Shown in pieces: positions 13,067 to 16,309 of a DNA stretch of 16,309 nucleotides; position 1 is the first letter of the stretch; every line of letters begins with the position of its first letter. The translations under genes and the position numbers were made by a program. The stretch is from Candidatus Omnitrophota bacterium (GTDB taxonomy: Bacteria; Omnitrophota; Gorgyraeia; Duberdicusellales; 4484-171), in assembly GCA_023227945.1 (NCBI GenBank), contig JALOCC010000043.1:1-16309 (forward strand). The letters are read 5' to 3'. Below the pieces are notes generated by a model. It worked only from the letters and a program-made list of their open reading frames with translations, did no database searches and was not told the DNA's origin.

Positions 13067-13555
13067 ATGAAAATTCAAACGTTGAAACAGGTGGTTCAGG
13101 GATGCGGGAAAGTCACTGTCCGACTGACGGATAAGCTTTTGGATGAATCTTGGGGACAGAAAGGCATGCTTGCGGATGTCATCCAATGTATTGACAAAAA
13201 AGACGGTTGCAGATTTGTTTTCGATTACCAACGCTATTTAGATAATGATCTCCCGCTCCAACCGCGAAATTATTACATTGCAAATGGTCTCGGAACCGCT
13301 TTTGAAGCGAGTCTGATGTCGATGAATCGGGTTCAAGAAGAAATCTATTTGGAAAAAGACGGTGAGATTTCTTGTGAACTCGTTGACGGACTTCTTGATA
13401 AATATCTTTCAAGCGGTAGTAAACTTTCATTCGTAGAGTGGATGGGGGCCAGACTTAATGTTACAAGTTCGGAAGACTTAGCCGTCTCTGAAATTAAAGC
13501 ATTGGACGGAATGAAGATAGACGAACTTCATCAAAAGGCAGATGAATATTGTTAA
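13067..13555 (+). CDS. hypothetical phage protein (162 aa)
   Basis: No family recognised. The GAAAGGAATTCTAC leader supports the ATG. The N-terminal half looks beta-rich (GKVTVRLTDKLLDESWGQKG; RFVFDYQRYLDND). The C-terminal half is acidic and helical (EDLAVSEIKALDGMKIDEL). No membrane segment or metal motif is visible. First gene of a run with small spacings that continues through the Nudix gene at 14051. Confidence 0.75.
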   Translation: MKIQTLKQVVQGCGKVTVRLTDKLLDESWGQKGMLADVIQCIDKKDGCRFVFDYQRYLDNDLPLQPRNYYIANGLGTAFEASLMSMNRVQEEIYLEKDGEISCELVDGLLDKYLSSGSKLSFVEWMGARLNVTSSEDLAVSEIKALDGMKIDELHQKADEYC

Positions 13556-13581
13556 ACTGATAAGGAAAAGGAAAAAAGAAA

Positions 13582-13797
13582 ATGAATGAAGGATTGAAGA
13601 ATCCGATTTATGTTGAATATTATTCCCACTTGGGAGAAGATTGTTATAAGATTGACATCCCTTGGATTAATTACCACAAATATACGTTGGTCCTTTGTCC
13701 GGTAAATGAAGGAATTGAAAAAGCGAAGCTGGTCGCCGAAAAGGCGATTAAAGATGCGCTGTCCTTAGCCTTTGAAAACCCAATTGAAAAGAAGTAA
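13582..13797 (+). CDS. hypothetical small phage protein (71 aa)
   Basis: The sequence alternates aromatic-rich strands (YVEYYSHLGEDCYKI; WINYHKYTLVL) with a C-terminal helix of Ala/Lys (KAKLVAEKAIKDALSLA). Function not recognised. The AAGGAAAAGG leader supports the start. Its stop is four bases before the next ATG. Confidence 0.72.
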   Translation: MNEGLKNPIYVEYYSHLGEDCYKIDIPWINYHKYTLVLCPVNEGIEKAKLVAEKAIKDALSLAFENPIEKK

Positions 13798-13801
13798 AAC
13801 A

Positions 13802-14032
13802 ATGAATAGTGCGGAAATTATAAGGTATCTTGAAAAGGTTGATCTGAAAAGCATTTGTTCAGAACTTTCTGACTTTCAGATTTACGGAATTCTTCTTCCG
13901 GAAGGTCTTATTAAAACAATGATGCGGAGTTTTAATTTGACGGTACTCGAAGCCGAATATAAAATTGTGAATTATGTTATTTCTGCTGTTTCCTGTGGTT
14001 TGTTGCGTGATATCAGAACGGATATTAATTAG
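13802..14032 (+). CDS. hypothetical small phage protein (76 aa)
   Basis: The ATG at 13802 just after the previous stop is preferred to an in-frame ATG at 13772 inside the previous gene. The upstream GAAAAGAAG gives a moderate site. Predominantly helical (SAEIIRYLEKVDLKSICSEL). A TAG stop ends it, showing that TAG is a stop codon here. Function unknown. Confidence 0.7.
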   Translation: MNSAEIIRYLEKVDLKSICSELSDFQIYGILLPEGLIKTMMRSFNLTVLEAEYKIVNYVISAVSCGLLRDIRTDIN

Positions 14033-14050
14033 AAGGAAAGGAATAAAATA

Positions 14051-14563
14051 ATGACAGAGAGAGTTTATGACGGATATGTGAAGGTTGATCGTGTTGACGT
14101 TGATTTGGGCGACGGGAAACTCATTAAGAGGGAAGTTGTCAGAGTTAGGGATGCAGTAGCCGTTCTTTGTTATTGCCCCGCAACTGATAAGTTTTTGTTT
14201 ACCAAACAATTCCGTATCGGATCCAATGCAGAAACGCTTGAAGTCCCGGCAGGGTGCATTGATGGTAATGAAGAACCGATGAAAGCCGCCGTTCGGGAAG
14301 TCGAAGAAGAAACCGGACGAAAGGTTGTGATGATTCGAAAGGTTGGGGAATTTTTCCTGAGTCCGGGTTATACGACGGAGAAGATGCACCTTTTCTGTGC
14401 GGCTGTCGGAGAAACCGATTTGGGTCAACATCTTGATGGCGATGAATTTCTTGTCATTGTCCCTATGAGTCCGAAGGACATTACTGAGTATCCATTTAAT
14501 GACATGAAGACAAAGTTCCTTGTTGATAACTTTATTTCACAATTCCCTTCTTGGTTTTCTTAA
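14051..14563 (+). CDS. Nudix hydrolase, ADP-ribose pyrophosphatase-like
   Basis: The complete Nudix box is at residues 68-90: Gly68, Glu74, then REVEEETG (82-89), the Mg-binding helix. Two features place it nearer ADP-ribose pyrophosphatases (NudF type) than mutators: the preceding EVPAG (64-68) and the downstream SPGYTTEK (104-111), which sits where ADPRases carry a Pro/Gly/Glu substrate loop. Such enzymes cut ADP-ribose to AMP and ribose-5-phosphate; NAD-capped RNA or other dinucleotides are alternatives. 170 aa is slightly short for the family, but the fold should be complete. GAAGGAAAGG leads the ATG. The large antisense frame over it is a shadow. Confidence 0.88.
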   Translation: MTERVYDGYVKVDRVDVDLGDGKLIKREVVRVRDAVAVLCYCPATDKFLFTKQFRIGSNAETLEVPAGCIDGNEEPMKAAVREVEEETGRKVVMIRKVGEFFLSPGYTTEKMHLFCAAVGETDLGQHLDGDEFLVIVPMSPKDITEYPFNDMKTKFLVDNFISQFPSWFS

Positions 14564-14581
14564 CAAAAGTCAGTCGGGATA

Positions 14582-14624
14582 TTGACAGATTATGTTCTCT
14601 GTGGTATATTGTCTTCATTCAAAG
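14582..14624 (+). promoter_or_regulatory. phage promoter with CATTCAAAG start box
   Basis: TTGACA at 14582-14587, 17 bases, TATATT at 14605-14610, five bases, then CATTCAAAG at 14616-14624. Close to consensus throughout. It reads into the small genes from 14643. Confidence 0.8.
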
Positions 14625-14642
14625 CAATCAAAGGAAAAGACT

Positions 14643-14813
14643 ATGAACCATGAAGACAAAGAGTGTACGTTGATGCGGCATCAGATTATGATCGCGATTC
14701 GCGCCAACGGTGTTCCTGTCACAGGCGACATGTGGTTTTCCTTAGTGTTCAAGTCTAAGAACCAGCTAAAGGCAATGTGTAATGAACTTCACATCATCAC
14801 GAAAGGTATCTGA
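14643..14813 (+). CDS. hypothetical small phage protein (56 aa)
   Basis: The ATG at 14643 follows AAAGGAAAAG and is preferred to the in-frame ATG at 14592, which lies within the promoter spacer and upstream of the predicted start site. The sequence (CTLMRHQIMIAIRANGVPVT and WFSLVFKSKNQLKAM) could fold as a small helical DNA-binding-like protein. No function is assigned. The next gene follows closely. Confidence 0.65.
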   Translation: MNHEDKECTLMRHQIMIAIRANGVPVTGDMWFSLVFKSKNQLKAMCNELHIITKGI

Positions 14814-14833
14814 AAATGATTAAAGAGGAAAAT

Positions 14834-14995
14834 ATGTTCAACAAAAAAGAAGATCAAAAAGAATATAAAAAGACCTGCATGTCGCCTACTCACAATCCGC
14901 CGACACATATCTATTTGACTCCAGGTGAACACGAATGGATTTGTGAAGCGTGTGGAACTGTTCAAATTATCGTTGTCCCCTGTGTGATGTATTAA
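14834..14995 (+). CDS. small zinc-ribbon-like phage protein (53 aa)
   Basis: The core reads CMSPTHNPPTHIYLTPGEHE then WICEACGTVQIIVVP. The Cys, His and CEAC residues fit a one-zinc ribbon, and the HNPPTHIYLTPG block is characteristic of a small protein common in large phages, whose role I do not know. ATG 14834 has a good AGAGGA site at 6 bases. An in-frame ATG at 14816 (59 aa) with AAAGG upstream is also possible. Confidence 0.72.
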   Translation: MFNKKEDQKEYKKTCMSPTHNPPTHIYLTPGEHEWICEACGTVQIIVVPCVMY

Positions 14996-15013
14996 AGAAA
15001 GGAAAATTGTTTT

Positions 15014-15202
15014 ATGGAATACCTTCGACCTAAGACTCGCGGAGAATTGCGGGATGCCCTTAAGAAAGGCATTACTTGTGAAATCGATATCAGTAATCAG
15101 GAAATTACTGATATCTGCCTGAAATGGTGGATCAATTTCAGCGACTATAAAATAATGGAATCTGGAAATGAAGGCTGGTGTCTTTATGTTCCTAGTCTGT
15201 AA
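15014..15202 (+). CDS. hypothetical small phage protein (62 aa)
   Basis: Begins MEYLRPKTRGELRDALKKGI, a pattern seen in small phage proteins without known role; the C-terminus is Trp- and aromatic-rich (LKWWINFSDYKI; GWCLYVP). The AAAGAAAGGAA leader precedes the ATG. It lies 18 bases after the zinc-ribbon gene and 13 before the next. Confidence 0.7.
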   Translation: MEYLRPKTRGELRDALKKGITCEIDISNQEITDICLKWWINFSDYKIMESGNEGWCLYVPSL

Positions 15203-15215
15203 CGGGTGATGACAA

Positions 15216-15515
15216 ATGTCTAGAATTATTGTTAAACTAAAAGACTATTACTTTGAATATTCTACAATAGTAGATGCTCCAGTCACTTATGGAATGAAAA
15301 GGGATGAATTCGAAGCATACTATAGAAATGAATATGGAAAATCCGGTATGTAAAACTTCTCCAGCAGGATGAAACGTGTTGACCAAAAAGGAACGTCATC
15401 TCTTTATCACAATTGTGCGGAAGAAACTTTAAAAACGAATCTAGCTGGACATAATGGGGAAAATTTAACAGTAGAAGAAGTTTATAAATTTTACTGTTTA
15501 AGGGATATCATCTAA
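15216..15515 (+). pseudogene. small phage protein gene interrupted by one in-frame TAA
   Basis: From ATG 15216 the frame encodes MSRIIVKLKDYYFEYSTIVD and APVTYGMKRDEFEAYYRNEYG, then stops at TAA 15351-15353 after 45 residues. The same frame continues without another stop for 53 residues (NFSSRMKRVDQKGTSSLYHN..., ending YKFYCLRDII) to TAA 15513-15515. From memory, related phage proteins are about 95-100 residues and continue past the EYG point with an R..RV..KGTSS segment, so both halves appear to be one gene. It is a nonsense mutation, a readthrough site or a sequence error. The 45-aa product may still be made. Confidence 0.7.
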
Positions 15516-15524
15516 AAGGAAAAT

Positions 15525-16309
15525 ATGAATAAACACATCACTGGAAAGATTCCAGAAGACATTACGATATATCTTAAAGTGAAAGAAGAAGTTTCCCAAG
15601 CCGTAAGTGAAGACGAAGTTCAAATGGTTTTTTCTATGCCTGGTTTCGTTTTTGAAACGGGGAATAAAAAGACCGAAGGGACGGCAAGAAGCTGGGCTTT
15701 CGGATGGTCTTTCGATAACGAGGAATATCAGAAGGCATTGAATGAAAATCGGATACTGAACCAGAAGAATGTCCCGACTTGCGGATATCGTCTTGTCGGT
15801 CTTGAAAAGCGTTGTGAAGGTGGACGGGCTTGGAAAGTCTTAGATTCCAGAGGCAATCTATTCGATCTCCGAGAGGATGTTTTGCTGGATATCCTTCAAA
15901 ATGCCGGTGTTGAAAACGGAATTATCAAGGCGGATCTTCTTTGGGCAACTGTCGGTTCTCAAATGAAGCTTATTCGCAAAGGTTCAAGTCTTCACCAAAG
16001 AATCTTAGACTATACATCCGATATGAAAGTGCCCAAGGTAAAGGAATTTGAAGTCGGACATGTATATACAGACGCGAAAGGTGAAATCAATCAGGTCTTT
16101 GTCGGATACTACGATGCAGTGAATTTTAATAAAGGGAAAACCGTTCGCTATAAGAATGGTTTGGTTTTTTATCGCCTTTATTACTGTCGTGAAGATAAAG
16201 ACCGTCAACAAGACTTGAACCTTTGTGATTGGTGGAGACTTTCTATTAAAAAATCTTCTGCTCTTACAAAAGATTTGGGAATTCTAAAGATTCCTGAAAT
16301 TTTCTTGAC
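15525..16309 (+). CDS. hypothetical phage protein, 3' end outside the window
   Basis: The ATG follows AAAAGGAAAAT, nine bases after the upstream stop, and the frame stays open for 261 codons to the window edge. It includes WAFGWSFDNEEYQKALNENR, CGYRLVGLEKRCEGGRAWKV, and a later GHVYTDAKGEINQVFVGYYD segment. These suggest a multi-domain beta-rich protein with a repeated strand/turn plan. No enzyme motif is recognised. The antisense frame at 16005-16211 is a shadow of it. Confidence 0.8.
   Translation, partial: MNKHITGKIPEDITIYLKVKEEVSQAVSEDEVQMVFSMPGFVFETGNKKTEGTARSWAFGWSFDNEEYQKALNENRILNQKNVPTCGYRLVGLEKRCEGGRAWKVLDSRGNLFDLREDVLLDILQNAGVENGIIKADLLWATVGSQMKLIRKGSSLHQRILDYTSDMKVPKVKEFEVGHVYTDAKGEINQVFVGYYDAVNFNKGKTVRYKNGLVFYRLYYCREDKDRQQDLNLCDWWRLSIKKSSALTKDLGILKIPEIFL

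Noticed and set aside
765..14032. TAG or TAA recoding across the genome, as in some gut phages
   Set aside because: TAG ends the genes at 765-971 and 13802-14032, and TAA and TGA end many others, all directly before a new ribosome site and start.
13859..14431. 190-aa open frame on the - strand
   Set aside because: It is antisense to the Nudix gene and its upstream neighbour, which have clear motifs and ribosome sites. No ribosome site or promoter supports it.
1..16309. tRNA genes
   Set aside because: I looked for cloverleaf sequences with GGTTCRA-type T-loops in the gaps and saw none. A dedicated tRNA scan would settle it.

Overview
The window reads as a dense stretch of accessory and nucleotide-metabolism genes from a large double-stranded DNA tailed phage. 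Almost every gene lies on the + strand. Genes are short, often overlap by 4-20 bases and carry strong AGGA/GGAGG-type ribosome binding sites. Most products are small phage-type proteins without an assignable function, alongside phage hallmarks: two RNA ligases of different T4 families, two homing-type endonucleases, an NAD synthetase and a Nudix hydrolase. Promoters are sigma70-like (TTGACA, about 17 bases, TAnnnT), so the phage probably uses host RNA polymerase for these genes. TAA, TGA and TAG all end genes, so the standard bacterial code applies. The host cannot be named from the sequence.

Layout. 1-764 is a gene-free, AT-rich control region. It holds six perfect 16-bp direct repeats, a 14-bp repeat block, a hairpin and two related promoter modules exactly 158 bp apart. 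765-2071 holds four small unknown genes leading into a NAD synthetase (nadE, 2055-3005). Two endonuclease genes (an EDxHD/Vsr-like one, then an endonuclease VII-type HNH one) sit between nadE and an Rnl2-type RNA ligase. The HNH gene is flanked by near-identical 21-bp copies of the ligase's 5' coding sequence, which looks like an insertion scar. 5541-7328 holds small genes and a 284-aa unknown. 7363-7488 holds, on the - strand, the last 30 codons of a cytosine-C5 DNA methyltransferase plus its terminator, the rest of that gene being lost. 7509-9491 holds unknown genes and a GC-rich gene resembling the phage-integrase repeat. A bidirectional terminator at about 9515-9548 separates this from the only intact - strand gene (9546-9782). 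9851-12988 holds small genes, an Rnl1-type RNA ligase and a gene with an apparent -1 frameshift. 13067-16309 holds small genes, an ADP-ribose-pyrophosphatase-like Nudix protein, a small Cys-rich protein, a gene with an in-frame TAA, and a long gene running off the window.

Working together. NadE (NAD+ synthesis) and the Nudix protein (probable ADP-ribose hydrolysis) would both adjust NAD+/ADP-ribose pools. Rnl1 and Rnl2 would both repair cleaved RNA. This combination fits a phage countering NAD+-depleting or RNA-cleaving host defences, but that is inference from families and neighbourhood.

The most notable new observations are: (i) a shared promoter architecture in which -10 is followed after exactly five bases by a CATTSAAAG-like start-site box; (ii) two genes ending at A AAA AAR/C slippery heptamers with credible -1 frame extensions; (iii) a gene split by one in-frame TAA; (iv) the methyltransferase tail fossil; (v) the HNH insertion scar.
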